Shown here one piece after another: positions 35,573-45,792 of a stretch of DNA of 50,912 bases. The DNA lies in NCBI GenBank assembly GCA_043820105.1, contig JBDREC010000031.1:1-50912 (forward strand), written 5' to 3'. The notes beneath the pieces were generated by a model. It worked only from the letters and a program-made list of their open reading frames with translations, was not told the DNA's origin and made no database searches. How positions within the stretch are numbered: position 1 is the stretch's first letter; every line of letters begins with the position of its first letter. The DNA comes from JBDREC01 sp043820105 [NCBI: Pseudomonadota bacterium] (lineage in GTDB: Bacteria > Bdellovibrionota_F > JAHFAK01). A program made the position numbers and the translations under genes.

Positions 35573-36166
35573 TTATTCTTCTTTTTTAATTTCTTCTGTT
35601 GATTCTACCTGCTCTTCTTTAACTACTTCTTTTACTTCTGCGTGAACTTCTTCTACTGGTGCTACTTCTTGGCTAACTTCTTGAGTAACTTCTTCAACAA
35701 CATCCGCAACTTCAGCATTTTCTTCTGTAAGGGCTTCTACTTCTTTTACTTCAACTACAGATTCTGCTGCTTTTTTAGTTTTAGCTTTTTTGTTCTTTTT
35801 GTCTTCTTTTTCCTTACTTACAAGTTCAATTAAAGCCATCTTAGCAGCATCGCCTTTTCTGTTAGCAAGCTTGTAAATTCTAGTATATCCACCAGCTCGG
35901 CCTTCCATTTGGGTAACGATCTGAGTAAATATTTTTCTAACAACTTCCTTTTCTCTAATAACATCAGCAACAAGTCTTCTAGAATGAAGGTCTTGTCTTT
36001 TTGCCTGAGTAATTATTTTTTCAACAATTGATCTTAACTCTTTAGCCTTTTCATCTGTTGTAACAATCTTTTCATGTTTAAACAGAGAAGTCGCCATATT
36101 GTGAAACATAGCTTGTCTATGACTAGAGGTTCTGCTCAATTTTCGGTATGCTTTCCTATGTCGCAT
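35573..36166 (-). CDS. rplQ: 50S ribosomal protein L17 with long acidic tail
   Basis: L17 near the exit-tunnel side of the large subunit. The core (1-122) is standard: MRHRKAYRKLSRTSSHRQAM, then GRAGGYTRIYKLANRKGDAA. It continues with a ~75-residue tail rich in Glu, Val and Lys (KKNKKAKTKKAAESVVEVKE, then many VEEV and KEE words), so the protein is 197 residues instead of ~120. The tail is low-complexity and has no recognised domain. It is the last gene of the alpha operon, 11 bases after rpoA. Confidence 0.93.
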   Translation of the reverse strand: MRHRKAYRKLSRTSSHRQAMFHNMATSLFKHEKIVTTDEKAKELRSIVEKIITQAKRQDLHSRRLVADVIREKEVVRKIFTQIVTQMEGRAGGYTRIYKLANRKGDAAKMALIELVSKEKEDKKNKKAKTKKAAESVVEVKEVEALTEENAEVADVVEEVTQEVSQEVAPVEEVHAEVKEVVKEEQVESTEEIKKEE

Positions 36167-36177
36167 TTTTTCGCTCC

Positions 36178-37212
36178 TTAGTAATCTTCAGGTTCTTGTG
36201 GTTCTATTACTTTAACTGGGCCTTCTTCAGGAGGTGTCCAGTTATCAAATTTCATTCCTAATGAAATATTCATTTCAGAAAGAATCTCTTTAATTTCATT
36301 TAATGACTTACGGCCGAAATTCTTAGTTTTAAGCATTTCAGCTTCTGTTTTTCTAACAAGTTCACCAATATATTTAATCTTAGCGTTTTGTAAGCAGTTA
36401 GCAGATCTAACAGATAATTCAAGTTCATCAACTTTTTTATTAAGGTTTCTAACCATAACATCTTCTTCCTTAACTTTTCTTGGTTTAACCTTAACAACTT
36501 CTTCTTCTTCTTCAAAGTTAATGAAAATTGTAACCTGATCTTTTAATATTTTAGCAGCATATGCTACAGCATCTTCAGGTTTAACACTTCCATCTGTCCA
36601 AACTTCTAATATTAGCTTATCATAATCTGTATGTTGTCCAACACGAGCATTGGTAACCTTAAAATCAACCTTTTTAATAGGTGAATACAAGGAATCAACC
36701 GCAATTGATTCAACATCATATTCAACATCTTCTTTATTCATGTCTGCTGTTGCATAACCCTTGCCCATTTTCAAATACATAGTAGCTTTTATTTTTCCAC
36801 CACTATAGATTTTTGCAAGATGTTGCTCAGGATTTAAAATATCAATTCCCATTGGGCATTGAATATCAGCAGCAGTGACATCTTTTTCGCCACTTACATC
36901 TAGTGTTAATGTAGCGTTTTCAATTTCAATTGTTTTAAATCTAACTTCTTTTAGATTTAAAATAATATCAGTAACATCTTCTGCTACATTTTTTAATGTG
37001 GCGAATTCATGTTTAGCTTCATCAATTTTCACAAAAGATATCGCAGCACCCTGTAAGGATGATAATAATATCCTTCTAAGAGAATTTCCAAGGGTGATTC
37101 CAAAACCTCTTTCAAGTGGTTTGGCTTCAAATTTTCCATATTTTTCAGTTAAAGAATTTTTGTCAACTAAAACGGATGATGGTTTTGTTAACTCTGTCCA
37201 ATTTTTATACAT
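36178..37212 (-). CDS. rpoA: RNA polymerase alpha subunit
   Basis: A 344-residue alpha subunit. The N-terminal dimerisation domain contains [20 protein letters not shown]. The C-terminal DNA-binding domain has [20 protein letters not shown] and [16 protein letters not shown]. The subunit nucleates polymerase assembly and touches UP elements and activators. The short Lys/Glu linker ([18 protein letters not shown]) joins the domains. Gene order rpsD-rpoA-rplQ is the standard alpha operon. GGGGT precedes the ATG. Confidence 0.96.
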   Translation of the reverse strand: MYKNWTELTKPSSVLVDKNSLTEKYGKFEAKPLERGFGITLGNSLRRILLSSLQGAAISFVKIDEAKHEFATLKNVAEDVTDIILNLKEVRFKTIEIENATLTLDVSGEKDVTAADIQCPMGIDILNPEQHLAKIYSGGKIKATMYLKMGKGYATADMNKEDVEYDVESIAVDSLYSPIKKVDFKVTNARVGQHTDYDKLILEVWTDGSVKPEDAVAYAAKILKDQVTIFINFEEEEEVVKVKPRKVKEEDVMVRNLNKKVDELELSVRSANCLQNAKIKYIGELVRKTEAEMLKTKNFGRKSLNEIKEILSEMNISLGMKFDNWTPPEEGPVKVIEPQEPEDY

Positions 37213-37232
37213 ATTAATACCCCTTTGAAAAA

Positions 37233-37859
37233 TTATTTCGAATATAATTCAACAATTAACTGTTCATTAATTGGGATTGTTAAATCATCCCTTTCAGGCA
37301 ATGTGGTAACTTCACAGCTAAATTTATCTTTTTCTAGGTTAAGCCACCTCGGAACACCTCTTTTATCAGCTAAATCAAGAGCATATAGAATAGATGCTAC
37401 ATTCTGACTTTTTTCTTTAACAGTAACAACATCATTAACATTTAACTTATAGGAAGGAATGTTAACAGATTTACCATTAATCAAGAAATGATTATGTCTA
37501 ACAAGTTGTCTTGCATTGTTTCGGGAAACAGCAAAGCCCATCCTGTAAATCATATTATCAAGTCTTTGTTCAAGAGATAATAATAAAAGCCAGCCAGTAA
37601 CACCTTTTTTGCTAGCAGCTTCTGCAAAATATCTTCTAAAACCTTTTTCTAAAACACCATAGAGTCTTTTCACTTTTTGTTTTTCTCTAAGTTGAACTCC
37701 ATAATCTGAGTGTTTTTTTCTTGAATTACCATGCTGTCCAGGAGCATAGCTTCTTCTTTCAAAAGCACATTTTTCTGTTTCACATCTTTCACCTTTGAGT
37801 TGAAGCTTTAAGCCTTCTCTTCTACACAACCTACATGAGGAACTATTATATCTAGCCAA
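37233..37859 (-). CDS. rpsD: 30S ribosomal protein S4
   Basis: S4, a primary 16S rRNA binder and assembly organiser, 208 residues. The N-terminal zinc site is of the C+ type (CRLCRREG then CETEKC). The S4 RNA-binding domain reads [20 protein letters not shown]. The start is TTG at 37859 behind a perfect GGAGGT. It often represses the alpha operon by binding its own mRNA; I do not see the pseudoknot target clearly. Confidence 0.95.
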   Translation of the reverse strand: MARYNSSSCRLCRREGLKLQLKGERCETEKCAFERRSYAPGQHGNSRKKHSDYGVQLREKQKVKRLYGVLEKGFRRYFAEAASKKGVTGWLLLLSLEQRLDNMIYRMGFAVSRNNARQLVRHNHFLINGKSVNIPSYKLNVNDVVTVKEKSQNVASILYALDLADKRGVPRWLNLEKDKFSCEVTTLPERDDLTIPINEQLIVELYSK

Positions 37860-37903
37860 AACTAATTACCTCCAATTTTCATAATTATTATTATATTCTT
37901 CAA

Positions 37904-38299
37904 TTATACTCTACGTCTTTTAGGGGGTCTACATCCATTATGTGGAATGGGTGTAACATCCTTAATGTGAGTAATTCTAAGACCTGCAGCCTGTAGAGCT
38001 CTAATTGAAGACTCTCGGCCAGCGCCAGGGCCTTTAACCAAAATACCAATATTTTTCATACCCATATCTACTGCTTTTTTAGCGCAGGTATCAGCTGCTA
38101 CTTGAGCTGCAAAGTGAGTACTTTTTCTTGAACCCTTGAAACCTTTACATCCAGCACTTGACCATGCAACAGTATTTCCGCTAACATCAGTTATTGTAAT
38201 AATTGTATTATTAAAAGTTGCATGTATATGAGCCACACCACTTTGTACAATCTTTTTTTCTCTTTTCTTAGCTTTTGTTATAACTTTTTTAGCTGCCAC
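37904..38299 (-). CDS. rpsK: 30S ribosomal protein S11
   Basis: S11 of the 30S platform, 131 residues, standard length. [20 protein letters not shown] and the C-terminal [15 protein letters not shown] are diagnostic. A Lys-rich N-terminus ([13 protein letters not shown]) precedes the fold. It lies between rpsM and rpsD in the alpha operon. Confidence 0.96.
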   Translation of the reverse strand: MAAKKVITKAKKREKKIVQSGVAHIHATFNNTIITITDVSGNTVAWSSAGCKGFKGSRKSTHFAAQVAADTCAKKAVDMGMKNIGILVKGPGAGRESSIRALQAAGLRITHIKDVTPIPHNGCRPPKRRRV

Positions 38300-38325
38300 T
38301 ATATTATCTCCTTTTTAGATTAATC

Positions 38326-38691
38326 CTATTTCTTTTTCATAAGTGCTTTTCTAGGACCTTTTCTTGTTCGAGCATTTGTCTTGGTTCTTTGACCCCTTAG
38401 AGGCAAGCCTCTTCTATGCCTTAGGCCTCTGTAAGAACCAATATCCATCAATCTTTTAATATTAAAGGTAATTTCTCTTTTAAGATCACCTTCAATTCTA
38501 TATTCACCTTCAATTACTTTTCTTAGCTTGACAACTTCTTCTTCACTAAGTTCATCTGAATTTTTATCAAAATCAATTTCAACTTGATCCAAAATCTTTT
38601 GAGAAGTTGGTCTCCCAATTCCAAAAATATAAGTAAGAGCAATTTCCATTCTTTTGTTTTTTGGTAAATCTATACCTGCTATACGTGCCAT
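38326..38691 (-). CDS. rpsM: 30S ribosomal protein S13
   Basis: S13 of the 30S head, contacting the P-site tRNA and the 50S bridge; 121 residues. The start [19 protein letters not shown] and the tail [20 protein letters not shown] are standard. It follows rpmJ by 10 bases, with an AGGAGGT site before the ATG. Confidence 0.96.
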   Translation of the reverse strand: MARIAGIDLPKNKRMEIALTYIFGIGRPTSQKILDQVEIDFDKNSDELSEEEVVKLRKVIEGEYRIEGDLKREITFNIKRLMDIGSYRGLRHRRGLPLRGQRTKTNARTRKGPRKALMKKK

Positions 38692-38701
38692 TTATAACCT
38701 C

Positions 38702-38815
38702 CTATCCCTGTCTCTGCTTATGTTTAACAATATCACACAGAACAATAATGTTTCCATGCCTCTTGATAATCTTGCATTTTTTGCATCTTACTTTAACAGA
38801 TGTTTTTACTTTCAT
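38702..38815 (-). CDS. rpmJ: 50S ribosomal protein L36 (zinc-binding)
   Basis: A 37-residue L36, easily overlooked for its size. It reads [20 protein letters not shown] and ends HKQRQG. The zinc ligands C11, C14, C27 and H32 are all present (the C+ form). It sits between infA and rpsM, its usual place. L36 buttresses the 23S rRNA near the GTPase centre. Confidence 0.95.
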   Translation of the reverse strand: MKVKTSVKVRCKKCKIIKRHGNIIVLCDIVKHKQRQG

Positions 38816-38852
38816 TTTTTTATCCTTATTTAGCTGTATGCAACAACAAGCA

Positions 38853-38898
38853 AGGTGTAAGAATATACTTACCACTTACCACTTATCACTTACCACTT
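38853..38898. repeat. CTTACCAC tandem repeat, copy c
   Basis: GGTGTAAG followed by an AATATA loop and repeated ACTTACCACTTACC words fills the gap between infA and rpmJ. The left word pairs imperfectly with the right units. The repeat separates two essential genes of one operon. Confidence 0.75.
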
Positions 38899-38901
38899 TC
38901 G

Positions 38902-39117
38902 CTATCCTCTATAAATAATTCTACCTCTAGTTAAATCATAAGGTGATAGTTCAACTTTTACCCTATCTCCTGGTAGAATTTTAATAAAATGCATTCTCAT
39001 TTTGCCTGAAATATGAGCAAGTATTTTGTGTCCATTTTCAAGCTCAACCTTAAACATTGCATTAGGCAATGGTTCCAAAACAGTTCCTTCAACTTCTATA
39101 GAACCTTCTTTTGCCAT
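38902..39117 (-). CDS. infA: Translation initiation factor IF-1
   Basis: IF-1, 71 residues, an OB-fold protein that fills the A site during initiation. [20 protein letters not shown] and [14 protein letters not shown] are diagnostic. It lies between map and rpmJ, as in many bacteria. Confidence 0.96.
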   Translation of the reverse strand: MAKEGSIEVEGTVLEPLPNAMFKVELENGHKILAHISGKMRMHFIKILPGDRVKVELSPYDLTRGRIIYRG

Positions 39118-39133
39118 AAAATAACCTCATCTT

Positions 39134-39206
39134 GAAGTCGTAAGTCGTAAGTCGTAAGTGGTAAGTTTAATACTTACCACTTACCACATACCACTTACCA
39201 CTTATT
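39134..39206. repeat. CTTACCAC tandem repeat, copy d, with a perfect hairpin
   Basis: Three GTAAGTC words lead into GTAAGTGGTAAGT (about 39153-39165), a five-base TTAAT loop and ACTTACCACTTAC. This gives a perfect 13-base-pair stem; further CCACTTACC units follow. It lies between map and infA. It is the clearest case showing that this repeat family is an inverted, hairpin-forming array. Confidence 0.8.
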
Positions 39207-39954
39207 ATGGTAAACTTAAAACCAATGGACCATTTTCAGTAATCGCTACTGAGTGCTCAAAATGAGCTGAATTTTGTCCATCCTCAGTAACTACAGTCCA
39301 ATTATCTTGCAAAACTTTAACCTTCCAGGTTCCTTTATTAATCATTGGCTCAATTGCTAAAATCATTCCTTTTTGTAAAGCAGGTCCTTTATCTACTGTT
39401 ACAAAATTTGGGATCTGGGGGCTTTCATGCATTTTTCTACCAATTCCATGACCCACGTAATCTCTAACGACTCCAAATCCTTCTTTTTCGGCTGTTTCCT
39501 GAACTGCCTTTGAAATATCGCTAATTCTATTGCCAATTTGAGCTTTCTCAATACCATTTTCTAATGCTTTTTTTGTAACAGCCATTAAATTCTCATCAGT
39601 TTTACTTACTTGCCCAACAGGAATAGTTACTGCTGAATCACCAAAAAAACCCTTATAAATCACTCCAAAATCAACGCTAATTATGTCCCCTTTTTTTAAT
39701 TTTCGTTCATTGCTTGGTATCCCATGAACAACTTCGTCATTTATGGAAACACAAACAGATTTTGGAAAGCCCATATATCCCAAGAAGGCTGGTTTTACCT
39801 TCTTCTTTTTACAAATATCATTTGCTAACTTATCAATTTCTTCAGTAGCCAAGCCAATATCAACTATTTTTACTACTTCACTTAAAACTTCATATACAAT
39901 TAAGTTGCAATCTCTTAATATCTTTATTTCTTCGTCTGTTCTTATATTAATCAT
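39205..39954 (-). CDS. map: Methionine aminopeptidase (type I)
   Basis: Removes the initiator methionine from new proteins. It has 249 residues from the ATG at 39954, which overlaps the adk stop by eight bases; a TTG four codons earlier is less likely. Metal-binding residues stand in ISVDFGVIYKGFFGDSAVT (two Asp), GHGIGRKMHESPQIPNF (His) and the C-terminal AIEPMI and DGQNSAHFEHSVAI (Glu). Without N-terminal extension, it is the basic bacterial type I form. Confidence 0.94.
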   Translation of the reverse strand: MINIRTDEEIKILRDCNLIVYEVLSEVVKIVDIGLATEEIDKLANDICKKKKVKPAFLGYMGFPKSVCVSINDEVVHGIPSNERKLKKGDIISVDFGVIYKGFFGDSAVTIPVGQVSKTDENLMAVTKKALENGIEKAQIGNRISDISKAVQETAEKEGFGVVRDYVGHGIGRKMHESPQIPNFVTVDKGPALQKGMILAIEPMINKGTWKVKVLQDNWTVVTEDGQNSAHFEHSVAITENGPLVLSLP

Positions 39955-40603
39955 TACTCTTTTCAATCTTCGCTACAATATCACTAAAAACTGCACTCGC
40001 CTCTTTTTCACCATTAATATTTATTAACAATGCCTTTTTTTCATAATACTTAGTAAGCTCTAAATCAATAGTGTGATAGATATTTAAGCGACCCTTAATA
40101 ACATCCTCATGATCATCTTCTCTTTTTGTGAGCTTTCCACTGCACTTATCGCATTTATCTTCAAAATTTGTGTTTTTAAAATAAATATTATAATCTGCAT
40201 TGCATTTTTCACAGCTTCTTCTACCTGATAATCTTTTAATAACTAATTCATCGCTAGCAACAATTCTAAAGACAAAATCAATTTTCTTTTTTGAACCAGC
40301 CAGAATTTCATCAAAGATTTTAGCCTGATTTAGATTTCTAGGAAATCCATCCATTATAAAACCATTTTTAAACTTATTTGTCTTTAGTTCTCTAACTACA
40401 AACTCACAAGTTATATCATCTGGTACAAACTCTCCCCTATCAATAAGCTCTTTTATTTTTCTCGCTAAAGGATCATCACTCTCACGACCAATCTTTCTAA
40501 AAAGTTCGCCGGTTGAAAGTTGAAACGAACCATATTTCTTTGATATCAATTTAGCCTGAACTCCTTTTCCTGACCCAGGAGCTCCCGCAAGAACTATGTT
40601 CAT
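39947..40603 (-). CDS. adk: Adenylate kinase
   Basis: Balances AMP, ADP and ATP. 218 residues, the long-lid form. The P-loop is [26 protein letters not shown] is the AMP side. The lid carries four zinc cysteines ([12 protein letters not shown] and [14 protein letters not shown]). It overlaps the secY end by four bases (ATGA), so translation is coupled. This placing in the spc operon is common. Confidence 0.95.
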   Translation of the reverse strand: MNIVLAGAPGSGKGVQAKLISKKYGSFQLSTGELFRKIGRESDDPLARKIKELIDRGEFVPDDITCEFVVRELKTNKFKNGFIMDGFPRNLNQAKIFDEILAGSKKKIDFVFRIVASDELVIKRLSGRRSCEKCNADYNIYFKNTNFEDKCDKCSGKLTKREDDHEDVIKGRLNIYHTIDLELTKYYEKKALLININGEKEASAVFSDIVAKIEKSND

Positions 40604-41934
40604 CTCTTTCTTCCTCTTAGCCTCCCGCCCTTTTGGCCCATGAATCCATCATAACTTCTGGAAATTAAGTGAGATTCAATTTGAGCGACTGTATCAAGTG
40701 CTACACCAACAACAATTAATAATGCTGTTCCACCAAAATAAAAAGGAACTTTATATGATTGCATTAAAAATGTTGGCAACACACAAATGATAGATATATA
40801 AATTGCACCACCTAAGGTGATCCTTGTTAATATTCTGTCAATATATTCTGCTGTTTTCTTTCCTGGTCTAATTCCTGGCACATATCCGCCATATTTTTTC
40901 ATATTGTCAGCTACATCAGTTGGATTAAAGGTGACAGCTGTATAAAAATAGCAGAAAAAGATAATAAACCCAACATAAACTAAATTATATACCCAATTGC
41001 CTGGATAAAACAGATTTAATAATGTTGCTAGCCATTCATGTTTATCCAAAGTTTCTTTTGGTATAAAGCTTGAAACAGTGGCAGGAAACATTAAAATAGA
41101 AGATGCAAAAATTGGAGGAATAACACCTGAAGTATTAATCTTCAATGGAAGGTGTGTACTTTGTCCGCCATACATTTTTCTTCCAACAACCCTTTTAGCA
41201 TATTGTACTGGAATTCTCCTTTGTCCTCTTTCACAGAAAATGATAACTCCAACTACAGCTATCATGAAAATCACAACTCCTAATCCCGTGATAATCTTAA
41301 TATCACCAGTTTTTAGAGCTTGAAAAAGATTAGTTGTGGCAGCAGGCATTCTTGCAACAATGTTTGCAAAAATGATTAAAGAAATTCCATTGCCTATACC
41401 TCTTTCGGTTATCTGTTCTCCAAGCCACATGATAAAAGCAGTACCTGCTGTTAAGGTTAATACAGTCATAAGCTGAAAACTCAAACCAGGATGAAAAACA
41501 ACAGGTAAGCCACCTTGTGGACCCATGCTTTGGATTGCTGCACTAATACCATAACCCTGAATAACACTTAAAAGAACTGTTCCATATCTGGTATACTGTG
41601 TGATTTTCTTTCTTCCAGCATCACCTTCTTTACTTAATCTTTCGAGTGATGGAATAACAACCGTCAAAAGCTGAAGAATAATTGATGCACTAATATAAGG
41701 CATAATACCAAGTGCAAAAACTGACAGTCTTTCAAGAGCTCCGCCAGAGAACATGCTTACTAAACCAAAAATTGTTCCTGATTGTTGCTCAAAAAACTTA
41801 GCAATAGCTGCACCATTAACACCTGGTGTCGGCACATGAACGCCAACTCTATAAATAGCTAGAAAAAAAAGTGTATATAAAATTCTTTTTCTCAGTTCAG
41901 GAATTTTTGGTATATTTATGGCTGAATTTAACAA
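40600..41934 (-). CDS. secY: Preprotein translocase subunit SecY
   Basis: The channel of the Sec translocon: 444 residues and ten membrane helices. Diagnostic stretches are [40 protein letters not shown] and the closing [13 protein letters not shown]. The start is TTG at 41934 with GAGGT ahead. It sits between rplO and adk, the standard spc order. Confidence 0.96.
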   Translation of the reverse strand: MLNSAINIPKIPELRKRILYTLFFLAIYRVGVHVPTPGVNGAAIAKFFEQQSGTIFGLVSMFSGGALERLSVFALGIMPYISASIILQLLTVVIPSLERLSKEGDAGRKKITQYTRYGTVLLSVIQGYGISAAIQSMGPQGGLPVVFHPGLSFQLMTVLTLTAGTAFIMWLGEQITERGIGNGISLIIFANIVARMPAATTNLFQALKTGDIKIITGLGVVIFMIAVVGVIIFCERGQRRIPVQYAKRVVGRKMYGGQSTHLPLKINTSGVIPPIFASSILMFPATVSSFIPKETLDKHEWLATLLNLFYPGNWVYNLVYVGFIIFFCYFYTAVTFNPTDVADNMKKYGGYVPGIRPGKKTAEYIDRILTRITLGGAIYISIICVLPTFLMQSYKVPFYFGGTALLIVVGVALDTVAQIESHLISRSYDGFMGQKGGRLRGRKR

Positions 41935-41948
41935 TTTATTACCTCAAA

Positions 41949-42389
41949 TTAAATTAGTTCAACTTTTCCGCCCGCTTTTTCAATCTTTTCTTTTGCTGAT
42001 TTTGAAAAAGCATGCGCTTTAATAGTTAACGATTTTGATAAATCACCGTTGCCAAGTATCTTAATAAAAGATTCTTTATGTTTAATAAGATTGTATTTAA
42101 TGAGTTCTTCTGTAGAAACTTGTGTTTCTTCACCAATCCTATCGAAATCCTTTAAGTTAACAATTTCCACTTTTTTAGCGAAAATATTACAGAAACCTCT
42201 TTTAGGAAGTCTTCTTTGCAGTGGCATTTGACCACCTTCAAACCATAAAGGAACTTTTCCGCCAGATCTGGATTTTTGACCTTTGTGTCCTCGACCTGAG
42301 GTTTTTCCAAGACCAGATCCAATACCGCGACCTACTTTTTTAATGCTATGTTTTGATCCTGCACATGGTTTCAACTCGTTAAGTTTCAT
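41949..42389 (-). CDS. rplO: 50S ribosomal protein L15
   Basis: L15, a late assembly protein of the large subunit, 146 residues. MKLNELKPCAGSKHSIKKVG and the Gly-rich RGIGSGLGKTSGRGHKGQKS are diagnostic. AGGTT precedes the ATG. It lies between rpmD and secY. Confidence 0.96.
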   Translation of the reverse strand: MKLNELKPCAGSKHSIKKVGRGIGSGLGKTSGRGHKGQKSRSGGKVPLWFEGGQMPLQRRLPKRGFCNIFAKKVEIVNLKDFDRIGEETQVSTEELIKYNLIKHKESFIKILGNGDLSKSLTIKAHAFSKSAKEKIEKAGGKVELI

Positions 42390-42423
42390 TTAACCTCCAA
42401 TAAACAACTATATCTAATAATTA

Positions 42424-42606
42424 TTATATTTCTTCAATTTCTAATAAGTGAATAATTTTCTTTGCCATTCCCCTAATACAAGGGTCATTTTTTCTTATAA
42501 CAGTTTGACCTCTTTTTTTAAGTCCTAGACCAAGAGCACATGCTCTTTGGTGTTTTGTTGAACAAATAAGGCCTTTTGATAATGTAATTTTAAGTTCTTC
42601 CTTCAT
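42424..42606 (-). CDS. rpmD: 50S ribosomal protein L30
   Basis: L30 in its short bacterial form, 60 residues. ITLSKGLICSTKHQRACALG and LGLKKRGQTVIRKNDPCIRG are typical. It lies between rpsE and rplO. AAGGTAA precedes the ATG. Confidence 0.93.
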   Translation of the reverse strand: MKEELKITLSKGLICSTKHQRACALGLGLKKRGQTVIRKNDPCIRGMAKKIIHLLEIEEI

Positions 42607-42629
42607 AATAAATTACCTTCCATGTAATC

Positions 42630-43250
42630 TTATTCTTTATTTTCTTCTTCGCTTGCTTTAAGTTCTTCTGTAAAGGATTTTTCCTCTATAACTTCTTGTT
42701 TTTTAGTAGGTTCTTTTTTCGCTTCTTTTTTTGGAGCTTCAACTTTTACACGTTTAACTTTTTCTCTATCTTTTACAGCTTCTTTATAAATACCTGCTTT
42801 AGGATCCTTTAATAAAGTAAGTCCATTGACAGTAGCCTTAACAACATTGTGTGGATTATTAGAACCAATACTTTTTGACAAGATATTATGAACTCCAACA
42901 ACTTCCATGACAGCTCTAACTGGACCACCGGCAACAACACCCGTACCAGGAGCAGCTGGTTTTAACATAACTTTTCCAGCTCCATGTCTTCCCATAACTT
43001 CGTGAGGGATAGTGTCATTTAAAAGTGCGACCCATTGCATGTTTCTTTTGGCGGCTTCGCTACCTTTTCTAATGGCTTCTGGAACTTCATTTGCTTTTCC
43101 CAGACCATAACCAACTTTGCCTTCTCCATCACCAACAACTACTAAAGCATTAAAACTAAATCTTCGTCCACCTTTTACAACTTTGGCTACTCTATTTATC
43201 ATTACTACTTTTTCAATGAATTCTGATTCGTAATTATTATTTGTTTCCAA
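42630..43250 (-). CDS. rpsE: 30S ribosomal protein S5 with charged tail
   Basis: S5, involved in decoding accuracy and mRNA unwinding. The double-stranded RNA-binding part ([20 protein letters not shown]) and [20 protein letters not shown] are standard. It is 206 residues long, about 40 more than usual, because of a C-terminal Lys/Glu tail ([18 protein letters not shown] and on). The start is TTG at 43250 behind GAGGT. Confidence 0.95.
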   Translation of the reverse strand: METNNNYESEFIEKVVMINRVAKVVKGGRRFSFNALVVVGDGEGKVGYGLGKANEVPEAIRKGSEAAKRNMQWVALLNDTIPHEVMGRHGAGKVMLKPAAPGTGVVAGGPVRAVMEVVGVHNILSKSIGSNNPHNVVKATVNGLTLLKDPKAGIYKEAVKDREKVKRVKVEAPKKEAKKEPTKKQEVIEEKSFTEELKASEEENKE

Positions 43251-43310
43251 ATCTTAACCTCTCTATTTTATTAATATTAATCCTAAAACTTTATTGTTTT
43301 ATAATTTTAA

Positions 43311-43673
43311 TTAAATTTTAATTCCTGCTTTTCTAGCTGCATCTGCAAGGGCTTTAATTTTACCGTGATATAAATAGCCATTTCTATCAAAAGAAACAGT
43401 TTCTATACCTTTTTCTTTTAGTTTTTTTGAAATTTCTTCGCCAATTGTAGCTGCTACTTTGATATTACATTTTCCTTCTGTTATTTCTTTAATTCCTTTT
43501 GTAAGAGTTGAAACAGAAGCAAGGGTAGTTTTGGAAGCATCGTCAATAACCTGAACATATAAATGTTTGTTGCTTCTATAAACTGTCATTCTTGGTCTTT
43601 CTGTAGTACCACTAATGATGCCTCTAATTCTTTTTTTTCTGCTTAGTCTATTTCTAAATTGTCTCTTGTTCAC
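43311..43673 (-). CDS. rplR: 50S ribosomal protein L18
   Basis: L18 binds 5S rRNA; 120 residues, standard. TERPRMTVYRSNKHLYVQVI and FDRNGYLYHGKIKALADAAR are diagnostic. The start is GTG at 43673 with AGGAG ahead. It lies between rplF and rpsE. Confidence 0.95.
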   Translation of the reverse strand: MNKRQFRNRLSRKKRIRGIISGTTERPRMTVYRSNKHLYVQVIDDASKTTLASVSTLTKGIKEITEGKCNIKVAATIGEEISKKLKEKGIETVSFDRNGYLYHGKIKALADAARKAGIKI

Positions 43674-43701
43674 GGTATTCTCCTAAGTTTTAATTTATGC
43701 C

Positions 43702-44244
43702 TTAAGCTGAACCTGCTTTTCCAACTTTCTTTCTAATAACTTCATCATCATATCTAACGCCTTTTCCTTTATAAGGCTCAGGTGGTCTATAACTTCTAAG
43801 TTCTGCGGCAACTTCACCTACTAAAGCCTTATCACAACCTGAAATAATAACTCTCGTATTTTTATCTTCCAACTGAACCGAAATTCCATCAGGAAGAGGA
43901 TATATAACCTGGTGTGAAAGACCCACATTTAAGGTTAAGTCGTTACCACTTAAGTCTGCTTTATAACCAACACCAACAATTCGTAATTCTCTTTTATATT
44001 CCTCAGTAACACCCTTAATCATATTAAAAATTAATGATCTTGTTAAACCCTGGATAGCACTAGATTGCGTAGTATCATCAATTCGTTTAACAATAATATT
44101 ATTATCTACTACTTCTAAGCTAACTAATTTATGAATGTCTTGTGACAATTTGCCTTTTGGGCCTTCAATTGTAATGCTTTTAGCATCAAAATCAACTTTT
44201 ACGCCTTCAAGAACTGGCACAGGAAGTTTTCCGATCCTAGACAT
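43702..44244 (-). CDS. rplF: 50S ribosomal protein L6
   Basis: L6 of the large-subunit stalk base, 180 residues from ATG 44244 (MSRIGKLPVPVLEGV), with GGAG ahead. The frame is open 22 codons further upstream into rpsH, but the conserved start and ribosome binding site decide for 44244. The end PPEPYKGKGVRYDDEVIRKK is diagnostic. Confidence 0.95.
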   Translation of the reverse strand: MSRIGKLPVPVLEGVKVDFDAKSITIEGPKGKLSQDIHKLVSLEVVDNNIIVKRIDDTTQSSAIQGLTRSLIFNMIKGVTEEYKRELRIVGVGYKADLSGNDLTLNVGLSHQVIYPLPDGISVQLEDKNTRVIISGCDKALVGEVAAELRSYRPPEPYKGKGVRYDDEVIRKKVGKAGSA

Positions 44245-44254
44245 CTTGAATCTC

Positions 44255-44650
44255 CTAATAAATTGTACAAAGTAATTCGCCGCCAACATTTTCTTGCTTA
44301 GCTTGCGCATCAGTCATTAACCCCTTTGGAGTTGAATAAATGGCAATACCAAAACCACGTTGAACAGGCTTAATATCTTTTGATTTATAATATATTCTTC
44401 TACCAGGTTTACTTTCTCTATCTAAACCATTTATCATATTCTTTTTGCCAATATATCTGTACTGAATCCAGATATTCTTTCTTCCTTTATCTTCAACTAC
44501 CTGATAAGCTGAAATATAATTACTATCTTTTAGTACCTTAGTAATTTCTTCTTTAAAAATTGAATGTGGGATTAGGACATCATCATGTTTAGCGAGTATG
44601 CTATTTCTAATCCTTGTTAAATAATCAGCAATTGGATCTGTTGTGCTCAT
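44255..44650 (-). CDS. rpsH: 30S ribosomal protein S8
   Basis: S8 organises the 16S central domain and in E. coli represses the spc operon; 131 residues. DPIADYLTRIRNSILAKHDD and the end YSTPKGLMTDAQAKQENVGG are diagnostic. It follows rpsN by 10 bases. Confidence 0.95.
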   Translation of the reverse strand: MSTTDPIADYLTRIRNSILAKHDDVLIPHSIFKEEITKVLKDSNYISAYQVVEDKGRKNIWIQYRYIGKKNMINGLDRESKPGRRIYYKSKDIKPVQRGFGIAIYSTPKGLMTDAQAKQENVGGELLCTIY

Positions 44651-44660
44651 ATTAATTCTC

Positions 44661-44846
44661 CTACCAGCTTGATTTCATTACGCCAGGAATATCACCCTTT
44701 AATGAAAGTGTTCTAAAGCAAATTCTACACATTGCAAATTTTCTCATGTAAGCCCTAGGTCTTCCACATAATGGACATCTATTATATTCTCTAACTTTAA
44801 ATTTTTGAGGCCTCACTGCCTTTGCTATAATTGACTTTTTCGCCAC
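44661..44846 (-). CDS. rpsN: 30S ribosomal protein S14, type Z
   Basis: The short zinc-binding S14 (61 residues) with CPLCGRP and CRICFR as the two CXXC pairs. It is the only S14 in the window; proteobacteria often have the longer zinc-free form instead. The start is GTG at 44846 with GGAG ahead. It lies three bases after rplE. Confidence 0.95.
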   Translation of the reverse strand: MAKKSIIAKAVRPQKFKVREYNRCPLCGRPRAYMRKFAMCRICFRTLSLKGDIPGVMKSSW

Positions 44847-44848
44847 TT

Positions 44849-45403
44849 TTAACTCCTTCTTTCTTTTCTTTCAAAAGGCATTCCAAAAACTTCTAATAAA
44901 GATCTCGCTTCATCATTTGTTTTTGCAGTAGTAACAAAGGTAATATTCATACCTAATACTTTTTCAGTTTTATCATATTCTATTTCTGGAAAAATAGTTT
45001 GATCTTTTAAGCCTAAAGTATAATTGCCTCGACCATCAAAGGCTTTTTTTGAAATCCCCTTAAAATCTTTAACTCTTGGCAATGCTACATTTACTAGTCT
45101 ATCCAAAAATTCATACATTTTTTCGCTTCTTAAGGTAACTTTGCAACCAATAGACATACCTTTTCTTAGTTTAAAAGCGGAAACAGCTAGCTTTGACTTT
45201 GTAATTATAGGTTTCTGTCCTGTAATTTTCATAATATCACTGCCTGCCCATTCTAAAATTTTAGCATTTTGAATAGCTTCGCCTAAACCCATATTAATTG
45301 TAATTTTTTCCAGTTTAGGAATCATCATCTTATTTTTATACTTATACTTTTCCATAAGACTAACTAAACCATCTTTTAAATAGATATCTTTCAATCTCGC
45401 CAT
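44849..45403 (-). CDS. rplE: 50S ribosomal protein L5
   Basis: L5 binds 5S rRNA and forms an inter-subunit bridge; 184 residues. [20 protein letters not shown] and [20 protein letters not shown] are diagnostic. It lies between rplX and rpsN. Confidence 0.96.
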   Translation of the reverse strand: MARLKDIYLKDGLVSLMEKYKYKNKMMIPKLEKITINMGLGEAIQNAKILEWAGSDIMKITGQKPIITKSKLAVSAFKLRKGMSIGCKVTLRSEKMYEFLDRLVNVALPRVKDFKGISKKAFDGRGNYTLGLKDQTIFPEIEYDKTEKVLGMNITFVTTAKTNDEARSLLEVFGMPFERKERRS

Positions 45404-45424
45404 ATTGTTCTCCTAGTCCCTATC

Positions 45425-45754
45425 TTATTTACTTAAAGAGTTATTACATTTCTTACAAATTCGAACTTTTTTACCAGTATCTAAAGTCTTATAACCAACC
45501 CTTGTTGGCTTATTGCAAGATCCACAAATTAACATAACATTAGAAATATGAATTGGAGCTTCTTTTTCAATAATGCCGCCCTGTGGATTCTTTTCAGATT
45601 GTTTTACATGTCTCTTAACAATATTTACTTTTTCAACAACAAGCGACTTTGCTTTAGGAACAACAATTTTTACTTTTCCTTGTTTGCCTTTGTCCTTACC
45701 AGCTAAAATCTTAACAATGTCATTTTTATGAATCTTAAAATATTCTTTCTGCAT
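45425..45754 (-). CDS. rplX: 50S ribosomal protein L24 with zinc-ribbon end
   Basis: L24 starts large-subunit assembly; 109 residues. The KOW motif is [20 protein letters not shown]. Its second half carries two CXXC pairs ([12 protein letters not shown] and CKKCNNS) where many L24 proteins have none, so it probably binds zinc. AGGAG precedes the ATG. Confidence 0.95.
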   Translation of the reverse strand: MQKEYFKIHKNDIVKILAGKDKGKQGKVKIVVPKAKSLVVEKVNIVKRHVKQSEKNPQGGIIEKEAPIHISNVMLICGSCNKPTRVGYKTLDTGKKVRICKKCNNSLSK

Positions 45755-45792
45755 TTACTATCTCCTGTTTTTAACCCCCTGCGCTCGGGGGA

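Noticed and set aside
44247-44310. 22-codon upstream extension of rplF
   Set aside because: L6 begins with the conserved SRIGK at 44244 behind GGAG; the extension is the end of rpsH in another frame.
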